Below are positions 1-10,642 of a stretch of 64,000 nucleotides of DNA, piece by piece. Each line of letters begins with the position of its first letter. The stretch's first letter is position 1. The stretch covers positions 132,519,819-132,583,818 of the forward strand of contig OY821520.1 in the NCBI GenBank assembly GCA_963682025.1, written 5' to 3'. The notes under the pieces are model-generated. The model made no database searches and was not told where the DNA came from. It was given only the letters and a program-made list of their open reading frames with translations. The stretch is from Cordilura impudica (Eukaryota > Arthropoda > Insecta > Diptera > Scathophagidae). Made by a program: the position numbers and the translations under genes.

Positions 1-926
1 TGCTTTACACACCTGTCAAAAGGTATTTAATAGAACGTGCAGTTTAAAACCCCACATGATATACTGGCCGTTTAAGGTTATTGTGAAACAAATGGTTATC
101 TACTCTGCTTTTGCATGCTGGCCTGTGTTTGTATCATCGGGACAAATAGAACGTGTCCAACCGATGCTATCGGCGCCATGCATTACATAACATCACTGCA
201 TATTTCGGTCATCGAAGATGCATGCATGAGTGTCGTACGACTTATAGATTTTGGTAACATGGAGGTTGGTGACTTAAGTGGCACATGAGAGTCGCAAAAC
301 TCTTCACCAACGACATGGTGGCGAGAGCCACGGAGAGAATACTACCAAGTAAGATATTAATCGGAGAATTTAAAACAATGATATTGGAAAGGAGTTATGG
401 ACCAATAGGACCTGGGAGCCGGAGACGGCTTCTCATGTGTGGTTCACAGATGGCTCAAAACAATCAAAATGAGCATAAGGGCGCGGGCATATTTGGTCAT
501 AACTTTTAACGAGCCTTACCCATGGAAAAATACTCATGCATTTTCCAAGCGGAAGTTTTCGCTGTTTATATAAGCGTGACTGAATGTCTTAGAAGAAAGA
601 CAAGAAGGGCACTCATTTACATAGTATCCGACAGGCAGGCTGCACTATGGGAAATTATGTCCTACAACGTGACGTCTAAGCTTGTTTTGCATGGCATTGA
701 AGTGCTGAACCAATTAGGCAGGTGCAACAAACTACCTTTATGCTGGATTCCAGGAAAGACAAGAAGGCAACGAGAGGGCAGATTGCCTAGCCAGTCGAGG
801 GGCCCATCATCTTTTTATCGATCCGGATCCATTATGTGGTGTTCCAGTAGGATACATCAAAGACAAAATGAAGAAGTGGAGGGAATCACAATTTGCCGAA
901 CACTGAGACAAAAATCCTGGCCAACG
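1..926 (+). pseudogene. LOA/I-like non-LTR retrotransposon, RT C-terminus and RNase H (broken)
   Basis: This is the 3' part of a LINE ORF2, read in several frames. Around 20-130 a frame gives GLKPHMIYW and FKVIVKQMVIYS, the stretch after the RT palm that is usual in LOA/R1/I-type elements. At 441-461 the bases encode WFTDGSK, the first RNase H motif (catalytic D). Frame-shifted pieces follow at 285-509 (ending GAGIFGHNF) and 522-968, which holds FQAEVFAV (the RNase H glutamate), IYIVSDRQAA (the second aspartate) and LCWIPG. At least two frameshifts break the domain, so it is not functional. The coding path stops at 926, where a Transib element is inserted, and resumes at 4654. The LINE family assignment rests on domain order (RT, RNase H, Cys-rich tail) and is approximate. 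Confidence 0.75.
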
Positions 927-1683
927 CACAAAGGACCATTTGACGAGAAGGCGGTCAAAAATCTATAACTTTTGATTGGATCGGAATTTTGATATGCGGT
1001 TTTTTTTGTTTGGTAGGTGAGACTTTAGCCTTTAAGCCTTTTGCTATAAAACGTAATTCTCGGCCGAAAATAAAAAAAGTTACGGAGGGTTTAAAATACA
1101 TTTTCATTTGTAGTACTAAAATTCGTACAAAAGTGAAGTGTTAAGAGGTAAAAAAGGTTTCTTTTTAATATAATGTCTAATTTTTTCAGCTAATTTTACA
1201 ACTAATACTTTTTAACAATTTTTTTAAGTTAATTTTTTCAGAAAATGCCAAACTTTGGCCCTCGTAAACTTTTTAGTCCAAATGTGCACAAGGGCCAAAA
1301 TTTGTTTTTTTTTTTTTTTTAAGATCCCGAGTTAAAATATAATTTATTAAGCAGCGAACGTAAAAGTTACCTTATATTGGTTCAAGATAGAGAAGTTTCA
1401 ATGAAAAACTCGTATGTTTTTGCTTTAGTTAAATTTTTTTTTTATTGTCTTTTTAAATATTTCTATATCAATTTTTATGGTAAATTTATGAAATATAACA
1501 ATTTTTATTGTAAATTTAGAAAATATATAAATTTTTAAATCAAGAAAATTTTTTAACTATATGAAAACAAGTGTAAATTTTTGTTAGTGTAATGAAAAAG
1601 TACTTTAAATCAACCAATCTTAGTAAAAATTTCTTCTAAATAGCCTTGATTTTCATCTTCTAGAAGTTGTTTAGCTTCTTCGT

Positions 1684-3377
1684 CTAATTAAATAGAGGTA
1701 GTTTTCCATTTTTGACGAATGTTGGACATATATGGATCTGAATGCACAACAAAATAGTGATAAGGTCTTCATTAGTACAACATCTGGACATTTTCCTTGT
1801 GTTGTGCTCGCGAATGAATCTGTAGTCTTTGTTCCTTTTTTCTTCAGATAGATCTCCTATTGGTAGCATATTGTTTTGAATTATTTGTTCCCCATGGTAC
1901 AAAATTTTATGAACTGTGGATGGCATATATCTCCAAGAGTATTTTTCATTATAAAGTATAGCTGTTTTATTGGCGTACTCTCCAAATTTTTTTGCATTTA
2001 TCTTTCTGCTGCATGCTAGAACTTGTAATATGATTTTGAATGATCTTATTAATTCATGATCTACACCTGTGATAGATGCTGCAGTTTCTGGATCGGAAAA
2101 ATATCCTCTTGCAGTATTTGCATCATTTGTGTTTCCTTCCTCTTGTTTTGGTTGATCGATTACGAGGCCTAGCTGTAGATATTTTTGTTGAATTTGTTTA
2201 TTTTTGCTTTCTTTTTTCTTCATTTTCTTTGTTTTTTCTCACTGTTTCGCCTAACGGACCAAATTCCAAATCATAACCCAATTTAAGAATATGCTCCATG
2301 AAACGTATTGTAGCATGAAGAAGGGACATTCCAAATTCGTAGGCTTCCTTAAAACTATCATTTTCTGGTGGGGGTTGGCTTAACTCACTTGATGTCTTTT
2401 GGCATATAATGCAGCTGGACGTTGACTTTGTTCCAGTAAAAGCTTGTGCAACTTTTCCATCAATCATTGTGAGACATCTTTGGTTTCCTTTTTAAATGCA
2501 AATTTTTTTTGGTCTGCAATACTTTGTTGAAGAAGGAATTTCATTTTTCCATATATCAATTTCTGTTGCTCTACTAGTTGACGGCTCTAAGACGCTATAC
2601 CTTTTTGTTAAGCGCAATGGAACGAAAGATTCCATAAATAAATTAGCATCTGATGAATTTTCGGCAGTAAATTGCTTGTATTGTTTCTGACCAGAGGATC
2701 CATCACATCCCCATTTAGAAATTAAAGTAATGCTGCCATTACCAATTTTTTTTAAATGATCAGTATCAAGCGTATTTAGCAATCGTTCTGCAGTATGTTC
2801 AAGGAGATGTTGCAATTTTATTTCTGCTGATGTTGAAGTGACACTAATAGCAGATTGTGAGGGTAAGCATTCTTTTTTGGCAGAAACTAAATCTCGATAC
2901 TCTGGAAAAATCCCACAATTCTTTTCTTTGGTTCGCTTCCGCAATTCCTTATATTGATTTTTGGTTAATTTCAAATCCAAAATTAGGGCGAACGCTTCTC
3001 CCGGCGTAAATTTCTTATCTTCAATTGCTGTAGGAATGCTTCTCAAAATCCTCTTTGTGCGCCTTAGGCTCGCTTCTACTATTTTTTCAATTATTTAAAA
3101 TTTATTTTTTTTTATATTGGGTTGGTTGAATTTGGTGCAAAAATTAATCCTTAATAATTCTTTGAGAAATTTCTTCATTGATATTCTCCAGCTTGCGCCT
3201 TCGAGATCTTTCACTACATCCGTCAATTGGTTTTGCTGGTCGACCCTTTTTTCCACTTTCGTTGGCAGTTGTAGATGCAATCTCAAAAATAAGTTCCTTT
3301 ATTAACCAGTCTTGGTAACGTTTGTGCATCTTTGCCTTGCTATGAGAGCATTCAATGTACCGTCTTTTCAAATTCAT
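1684..3377 (-). pseudogene. Transib transposase (RAG1-like), copy A, broken
   Basis: Four overlapping or adjacent minus-strand frames (3377-3144, 3046-2492, 2467-2198, 2223-1684) give one transposase in order. The first catalytic aspartate is in KWGCDGSSGQ, the second in MIDGKVAQAF followed by a C-x2-C (CIIC), and the acidic third site is in GDLSEEKRNKDYR. Compared with copy B, three residues are missing just before KRNK, although a glutamate remains next to it. Transib transposase is the relative of the vertebrate RAG1 recombinase and cuts at the terminal heptamers. Frameshifts between all four segments make this copy inactive. Confidence 0.8.
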
Positions 3378-4609
3378 TGCAAAATTAGTAAAAAATTAGT
3401 CTTCTAGGTTACAATTATTAAAGAAGTCGTTGCTCACTATCTGCAAAATTACATCGTCTACATCATTTCGTTGAAAATAAATATCTGCCAGATCTCTGTA
3501 ACAGTACTTAGCCATTGCACAAATTGTAATGAATAATAATTGTGGAAACATTATTATAAATACTCTTTCTTGCAATTATGTAAAATAAAATTTTTTAACT
3601 TTTATTACCAATTTTAGAAGCATAAAAACCCACACCCTAACCCCTTTTAAAAGCTGAAGCATACCTGCTCATATCTTAAAGGGCTATGTCGCAATAGTTT
3701 TTTTTTTTTTTTACCATTTACCTGTTATTTAAATTGTTTCCCATTTTAACAGGTATTTAAACTATATAACTCTAATTTAGACTATTAATGTTTTTGAAAG
3801 ATACCCATTTGAATGTACCTGTAACAATTAGGCGCATTATATCTCAACCCTTTTTTTATAAGTATATAACAACTCCTGAAAACTCTACCGACACGCAAAA
3901 AAATACACCGCGGTGCACCGGTACGACCAACTTTTGTATTCATAACACTAAGACGGACGGACGGATATCGTGTTTTTGAGTCGATCCGTATAATAAAAGA
4001 TGGATAAAGGTCCAATATTTTTGGCAGTTACAAACATCACCTCTAACTCAATATATCCTAACCACATAGTGGACAACTTTTGTATTCATAAATTGTGCAG
4101 AAAATATCTAACCTTGGGTCAGAAAAATTGTTCTGGTGCACACGGGCGGAAACTAGCGGGTGTATAATTGGGTATGGGAGTATAGGTGAGGGTTCGGACT
4201 ATAGAAGAGTGCAAGATTTTTTCTGACTGCTTTTGACTGGCAGGAGTTATGCTCTATTAAGTAGGAGATTTTTTGGAAAATTTTGACCTTTTTTAAAAAA
4301 TTTTTTTTTTAATAGTTCGGAATGACTCAGTGATTTTACGTTTTTAACATTAATAGCATGGAAGCCATAAAATTATACTAGTTTTATTTCACTTCAAAAT
4401 CTTTTAAATCGAAAAAGTTACAGTCGTTCAAAAATAAAAATTTACAATGAAATTTTTAATTTTAGCAAAATACTGAGAAAGCCTATTTTCGAAGACCCTG
4501 TTCGCTGTGATATAGTTGAGACAGAGTCGTAACTGTTTGGCTCCCTAGGTTTACTAGTACTTGCTTTCAAATGAAAAACATAACTTTAAAATCGGTAACA
4601 AAAAAAAAA

Positions 4610-4648
4610 ATGATTTTTGGCCGCCTTCTCAAAATATGTTCCACTGTG
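4610..4648 (-). repeat. Transib copy A intact terminal inverted repeat
   Basis: Read on the minus strand this end begins with the heptamer CACAGTG, followed after 21 bases by CCAAAAATC. It matches the left end of copy B over nearly its whole length. The opposite end at 927-965 has the heptamer mutated to CACAAAG. Confidence 0.85.
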
Positions 4649-5010
4649 TAACGGCAAGCGAAGAGATTTATAGCTCCATCCGGTGTTCAATCGGGAAGAT
4701 TACTTTGCATTGATAAGAAGGACTTAATGACATTGATGGAATTCTTTACTGGACACTGTATTCTTAGATACGATCTACGAAAGAATGGTCAGTTAACTAA
4801 ATACACATGCAGGTTCTCCGAACAGGGGGTGGAAACAGCAGAACACATTCTCTGCGAATGTCCAAGAGTAAGTAGTAAAGGAACCCTTACACTTGGAGGA
4901 TACACAGTATTCCCCCGGGTTATAAGATATCTCATGCCAAATAGGGTAATTGGCCTTCAACTTTAGGACAACCATGGGCTTCACAAAAGATCAAACTGGT
5001 CTTAATCTAA
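4649..5010 (+). pseudogene. LOA/I-like LINE, 3' end of ORF2 with Cys-rich tail
   Basis: Continuation of the LINE interrupted at 926. The frame at 4727-4966 holds FFTGHCILRYDL, then CRFSEQGVETAEHILCECP, the C-terminal Cys/His region of RNase-H-bearing LINEs in which one Cys has become Ser. The coding end is followed by a short TCTAACCTAATTTAATTTAA-type tail (about 5005-5035), like the CTAACC-type tail of the LINE that ends near 63670. The fragment fits with 1-926 as one original copy, in the same orientation and in the expected domain order. Confidence 0.75.
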
Positions 5011-7109
5011 CCTAATTTAATTTAATCTACTCTATGGTCAAATAATTTTAACAGCTACAAACATCAGCACGAACTCATTATATCCTCACCACATAATGGT
5101 ATGAGGAATACAAAATAAAGAGAATTTCTTAAAATGGTCAATTGTACATAACGTTTAAATTTTTTAACGTTACACTATAAGTTTCCGAATAGTTTCTGAT
5201 GAAGTCACTTAGGAAATATGATTGAGGCTGACATGTTAAGGCTAACATGTAACGGGTGCTTACAGAAATATTAGATAAAGTTTAACGGCATTTAATTACA
5301 AATATTGGCTTCAATCTCAAATCATTACTTGCAATCCTTTGCAACGCTTTTTATTAGTAAAAATTTCGACAAGATCTCATTGATTTATGGTTAAGTTTTT
5401 AATCAAAAATAGCCATGTTATTTATAAATATAAAAAACTTAATAGATTTCAAGCTTTTCCTTTGAAACTAGATTATATTTTCATCCTCTAAATAAATTCA
5501 TACAATAACTTCGTATTTTCTAGCAGATAATTGTGTTTGATATACAAATTTCTCAAAAAATATACACTTACGCAGTAATTTCCTTTTAATATACTTACAA
5601 ATATATTATTGAAATTGAGTTGTAATTACAACATTGTAATTGTAATCTACATGTCATTAACATTCGTGAAACACGTGCCGCCCTCAAAACTTTACCGATA
5701 AAAGTAAAAAGAACTCATTATTCTTGTTTATTTGTTGTACAACGATTCAAAGGATTTTAGAAATATTTACACTTAAATAACACGAGTCGACAAATTATTA
5801 GTTTGCCATGGTGTTTGAACACTCACCGGGTGGTATTTTTTTCACATTTGGTATTAAACAGTTAAATTGCAGACATGCCACACTATAGAACTGTGGCAGA
5901 AAAATTAGAAATAATCGCTTGAATCCTGTACTACGACATTATGGTGTTATATACTGAAAGTAATTGTTGCCAGTTTTTTTTTTTGTATTAAAATTTCTGC
6001 TGCTTCGTGTAATTTATTGTTCATAATAAATATTTTATTTATAAAGAGCTCAAAACTGTATGTAAATATGGTACATGTTTTATGTATCAATCATAATCAG
6101 ATAAATGTGTGAAAAGAAAACAAAAATTTTCACTTGAGAAGAAAATTATGTTGGTTTGTATTGGCTTTAAATATTTAACCCCCTCTTATCGATCAAAGTA
6201 ATTTAAAATATATGAAAATTTTATATGAAATATAATCTAATTTTACGATAAAAGTGAAACATACAACTGATTACAGAAAATGCTGAACCTTTTTTTTAAG
6301 AACCGCCATGGGCATTCAAATTATATAGATAATAATAAGATTTTGAGACAACAATTTGATCAGATTTTCCAAAAATAATTGACTAAGCTGAATACACTCC
6401 ACCAGTACTTGACACTAGTTGTATTAAACTGTGTATTTTACTGATTTATAAACCCAATAATTCTCCATATGCTACTGCGTTCAAAAGATAACTTTAAAAA
6501 TCTTTATTTATTCTTACAAATCAATTGTATCGCCTTCAGTTCACATTTTTTCCAATAATCGGAAACAGTTGTCCAATTAAATTTTTGAAATGGCGCGCAG
6601 CAATTCGGCTTCTGTCGATTAAAAACTGGATAGATGGAGTGGTCTTTTGAGTTTATTGAAGAGCTAGAAGCCACACAGAGCTAATTCCGCCAAAAATTGT
6701 AGATTCGAAGCGATATTAGTCGAATGTTTTTTTCACTTTTATACACATGCGGGGAGGGTGTAATGAGTTTGTGTTGATGTTTGCAACTACAAACAAGTTT
6801 TGACATAGACCCACCTTTTATTATACCCATCAACTCCAAGTCACCATGATATTTTCCATAACACTCAAAAATCGACCTATTTAGTCCATTTCAAATGTTA
6901 ACAAATTATTGAAAATGTGTATACCGGGGGGTTTTTTGTTTTGGGATAGCCATTTTTCACATTTATTTTTATTTTTAACAGCCGCCAGGGGGCGTTTTCG
7001 TGAATTTTTTTTTTTTTTTGGGATTTTTCATCTTTTTGGGGAAATTGACGAAATTATTGCACAAATCGAGTTCATTCAATTTAAGTCAAAAAATTCGTTT
7101 TTTTGTTAT
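5011..7109. other. AT-rich stretch without recognisable genes
   Basis: About 2.1 kb of AT-rich sequence with no supported reading frame. It holds short pieces of dispersed repeats: 5050-5100 (GCTACAAACATCAGCACGAA and the following ATATCCT) resembles stretches near 4030, 25310, 31310 and 6775. Around 6775-6850 there is another such piece, with TTTTATTATACCCATCAACT. Poly-T runs are present near 7005. I see no promoter or exon signal that I could defend. Confidence 0.5.
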
Positions 7110-7545
7110 TTTCTCATTGAATGAACGCTAACGGCATAAGCCAACATAAAGGTGAACTAGAGTACTTTCTCAGAAACAAGCAAATTGATTTCATGCTTGT
7201 TTCTGAAACTCATTTAACCCCTCGCAGCTCTTTTTCAATACGTGGATACACACTATATGATACGAAGGATCCTAGAGGCAGATCATGCGGAGGCTCAGGC
7301 ATTCTTATTAAAACTCGTATAAAACATCATCTTATGTGCGATCTCTGAGTGGATCACCTTCAAGCCTATAAAATTTGTGGATGAGTTTGGTACAAATCTA
7401 GAGATTTCATCAATTTATGATCCCCCAAGATATACAATTACAAATAATCAGTTCAGAACTTACTTCGAATCTCTAGGTATGCGTTTCCTGGCAACTGGCT
7501 ATTATAATGCCAAGCAAACATTCTGGGCGTCACGAATTAATACCC
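7110..7545 (+). pseudogene. Jockey-like LINE, endonuclease N-terminal half (broken)
   Basis: Frames 7121-7348 and 7377-7545 encode the start of an apurinic-type endonuclease. NANGISQHKGELEYFL, then the catalytic glutamate in FMLVSETHL, RGYTLYDT, and after a frameshift ISSIYDPPR and FLATGYYNAKQTFWASR; the last corresponds to the usual GDYNAKH motif, here with G-Y instead of G-D. The reading ends at about 7545 in the middle of the domain. The missing C-terminal half of the same domain resumes at 17486, so the two are probably one LINE split by a nested insertion. Confidence 0.75.
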
Positions 7546-8759
7546 CAAGTGTGACGGTGATCTGTTTTGCTCTGCACTGTAGTAAAAGAATTTCTGTTAC
7601 AAGCAGAATAAGAAAGAAGAAAAAAAAAATAACCTTGATCCTGAAATTATTTTCAAGTTCAAGTATGTACATATAAACAGCACCTTATATGGTAATATGT
7701 TGATGGCATTTTTTTTTTTCGGCAAACTGATTTATGACGTTTTTTTCTCTTCATTGTGTTGTATTAAATCATGAACACATTCATATGCAATCATGCTGGT
7801 CAAACCACGTATTTTCTTGTATTGATCTCACTTGCTCTCATAGTCATATATGAGTGGGAGTGTTATAAATACTAGAGAATATTATGAATGCATATGAATG
7901 TTCTCAATGAATTGGTGGTGATTTTTTTTTTTAATAAACAGGTTTTTATCTGGACATGAATGAATGAAGATGAGAAGGTTGAATGTAAGAAAGTTAAATT
8001 TAAATCGGGGAGTTGAATTTTGTTTGTTGAAACGTAAAGGTTGAGGAAAAACCTTTATTACATTAAATAATAATTTTAAGAAATTTTTAAGAAAAAGTTA
8101 GTGTAGTAAAATAAAGTAATGTAAAGTTAAAATTAAAGATAAGACATAGTGTAATCAAATAAAGTTTATTCTGAGAAAAGTATTAATGTTCTAAGACTAA
8201 AGAAATTTAAAATTTAAAACTTAAAAGATTAAACAAATTGATTATAGTTTGAATTGTGAGATCAAGCGGCGCTGATCGTTTATTGGAAATTTTGACCAAA
8301 GCTAACTGTTTTTTATAGAACTAAAAAGAAAGTTTAATTAAATACTAAAGTTATTGTGCAATATTAAAACAAATAGTATTTAAAACAAAAAAAAAAACTA
8401 AAATATTTTTACTGTGAAAAAGATTACAAAATAGTCCGTGGCGTCTTAAATTACAAAAGAAATTGTGGAAGAACCTTTTTTAAAGAAACTAAAAATCAAA
8501 TTATATTTAAGAACTTAACTATTGTCAAGAAAAGAAAAGAAGGTTTAAAAAAATAAATAGTTGAAAAATAATATAAAATTATAAAACAACACAAGTTGAT
8601 TAAACAAATTTTGTATGGAAATCAGCAACAATATCGTTATTAATGCAGCTATGGGCGATTTTTTTAATGGCATATTGAGAGACACAACCACGGCGTCTGG
8701 CGGCAGCAGCTTCATCGGTACAACCACAAGGCGGTAAATTTTTTTAAAATACAAATAAT

Positions 8760-9660
8760 TTTCCAAATTAAAATTTTTTTTCACATATATAAAAATTTTC
8801 TTTGTTTAAAATTTTCCTTATTAAATTTAAGAATGTTACTAGATTAATAAAATTTTGCTATATATAAAATTTGGTTAAAATGTAAAATTTTTACTAACTA
8901 TAAAATTTTCGATTATAAAAATTTTCTGTTATTGTAAAATTAAACTAAAATAAAATATTTCGAAATGTGAATTTTTCCAAATGTAAAATTGTCTAATTAT
9001 AAAGTTTAAACAAAAATTTTTCTAATGCTAAAATTAACCTAAAATTAAATAGTGCTAAAAGTCAACTTTTGTTAAAACTAAAAATTTCATAAATTAAAAT
9101 AATTTTCCTAAATATGGATAAAATTAAGCTAAATTTAAAATTCTCCTAAAATTAACCTTTTCTTAAAATTAAAATTTCCCTAAAATTAAATTTTGATAAA
9201 CCTAAAAATTTGCTAGAAATAAAAAGTTAAAATTAACATAAATTTAAAATTATAGAAATTTAAGAGAATTTACAAAATGGTACCATCTTTAAAAAAAAAA
9301 AACCAAAAAAAAATTTTTTTTTTTGTTAAAGCTAAAATTAAAACTAAATTTAATTAAAAAAAAAAAAAAAATACATTGAGTTGAAATCGCATTCAAACTT
9401 AATTTTTTTTACAAAATTATATTAAACAAAATTTTATAACATTAAAATTTTTCTAAAATTACATAAACAGTCTTCTAATTATAAAATTTAAACTAAAATT
9501 TTCCTAATTCTAAACTTAAGCTAAAATTAAAAATTTTCCTAAATTAAAATTTGGCTGAAAATAAAATCCTGCCAAACTTAAAATTTTTTTAAAAAGTGAA
9601 ATTTTGCGATAATATAAAAAAAAATAATAAAATAAATTTTGATAATTATGATTTAAATTT
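8760..9660. repeat. Degenerate low-complexity AAAATT/TAAAATTTTCC array
   Basis: About 900 bp made of imperfect, irregular repeats of words such as TAAAATTTT, CCTAAAATTAAA and AATTTTTCC, with poly-A runs at 9290-9310 and 9355-9371. The period drifts between roughly 15 and 30 bases. No coding signal. It could be an expanded minisatellite within the unidentified element. Confidence 0.6.
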
Positions 9661-9955
9661 TTAACCCTTAAAATGAAGGGTAAATAAAAACTTTTTTTTG
9701 TTAAAACCAATGTAGAAAACCAAACCAAACCAAATCTTATCATTTTGTGGGTTACCTCCAATTAAGATGGAGTCGAGGTAAAAGGGGCAGAACACCTCGT
9801 CCCCAATCCCAAGGTAAGTATGGCCATCCGTACAATTTAGTATCCGTTTTTTTGACAGTTGTTTTCTTTTAATCGCACGTGAAAATCTGTAGTGCGGTTT
9901 CCCTGGGCCTGAGCTAGACCCCACCCGTCCGGCGAGCTAGGCCCCTACGCCAGCA

Positions 9956-9959
9956 CGTG
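9956..9959. repeat. Target-site duplication, left copy (CGTG)
   Basis: CGTG immediately before the LTR start AGTTAAATG; the same four bases follow the other LTR at 17414-17417. Confidence 0.9.
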
Positions 9960-10642
9960 AGTTAAATGAAAGTCCACGAATACATTTGGTTGGAATGTTA
10001 ATATGAACTGCTCTTTACTTTATTGTTTGCTATATTTTTATACAAAAATATTCTTAATCTAAAACTATAAATATTCAATAAAAAAATATGCTTATGCTAT
10101 TGGTTTCTTTTATAGAACGTTTAATTGGTTGGTCATAAAACAATATTGTATTTTGTAGGAAGTAAATGACGAAAACAAAGTGAGTTTTTCATACGAAAGT
10201 TTATCGACACTTTGTTTTCGTTTTGAAACTGTAATTTTGGTGATTTGACATTTATTTTATTTTAAATGATTGAAATGAATAAACAAAATTTCAATACAAA
10301 GTTTATTAACTCTTTGTTCTAGTTTAATGACGAAAACAAAGGTATCAAGTTTCAATGAATGAAGTAAGTTTCCATATGAAAGTTTATTAACACTTTGTTT
10401 TCGTTTAAAATTATAATTCTGTTAGTTTGACATTTATTTCATTTTAAATGATGAACTGAAATAATTATTGAGTAAACAATTTTATTAATACAAAGTTTAT
10501 TAACACTTTGTTCTAGTTATTAAAAATTATAATTTTAATAATATGGTATTTATTTTATTCTTGGTAATTTATTCTTATGCTAGATATAGGGTTTTCAAGT
10601 TCGATGGAATCTGTTGAGTTCAGTGTTCCATTGGACTTAACT
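9960..10642 (-). repeat. Errantivirus 3' LTR
   Basis: 683 bp. On the minus strand it begins AGTTAAGTCC and ends CATTTAACT, so the tips form a short inverted repeat (AGTTAA/TTAACT). It contains two tandem related units starting at 10165 and 10326, each carrying GACGAAAACAAAG and later ACTTTGTTTTCG and AATACAAAGTTTATTAA. The last 88 bases of the env frame lie inside this LTR. Confidence 0.95.

Larger units (their letters stand above)
927..4648 (-). mobile_element. Transib DNA transposon, copy A (decayed)
   Basis: A 3.7-kb element on the minus strand whose two ends are inverted copies of each other. The right end reads CACAGTGGAACATATTTTGA on the minus strand; the left end reads CACAAAGGACCATTTGACG, so the first heptamer has decayed. 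The flanks carry a 5-bp duplication, CAACG at 922-926 and TAACG at 4649-4653 (one mismatch). Transib elements are known for 5-bp GC-rich duplications and ends beginning CACWRTG. The encoded fragments match those of copy B at 24708-28690. The host LINE reads on across the insertion. The element is broken by frameshifts and by an internal deletion of roughly 115 bp relative to copy B near 2470. Confidence 0.85.
7546..9959. other. Unidentified AT-rich inserted element, left part
   Basis: This 2.4-kb stretch sits inside the jockey-like endonuclease. With 17414-17485 it forms the left and right parts of an unidentified insertion that later received the errantivirus. It starts TGTGACGGTGATCTG and the far end read inward is GGTGCGGCGTTGGTG; the two could be weak inverted ends, and the flanks ACCCCAAG and TACACAAG could be a decayed 8-bp duplication, but three of eight bases differ. 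No protein is recognisable. The last 150 bp before 9960 are GC-rich, in sharp contrast to the rest. Confidence 0.4.

Noticed and set aside
3788..3979. Frame of 63-74 codons shared by both Transib copies (also 25349-25573)
   Set aside because: It lies in the non-coding end of Transib, is antisense in one reading and shows no family; conservation simply reflects shared descent of the two copies.
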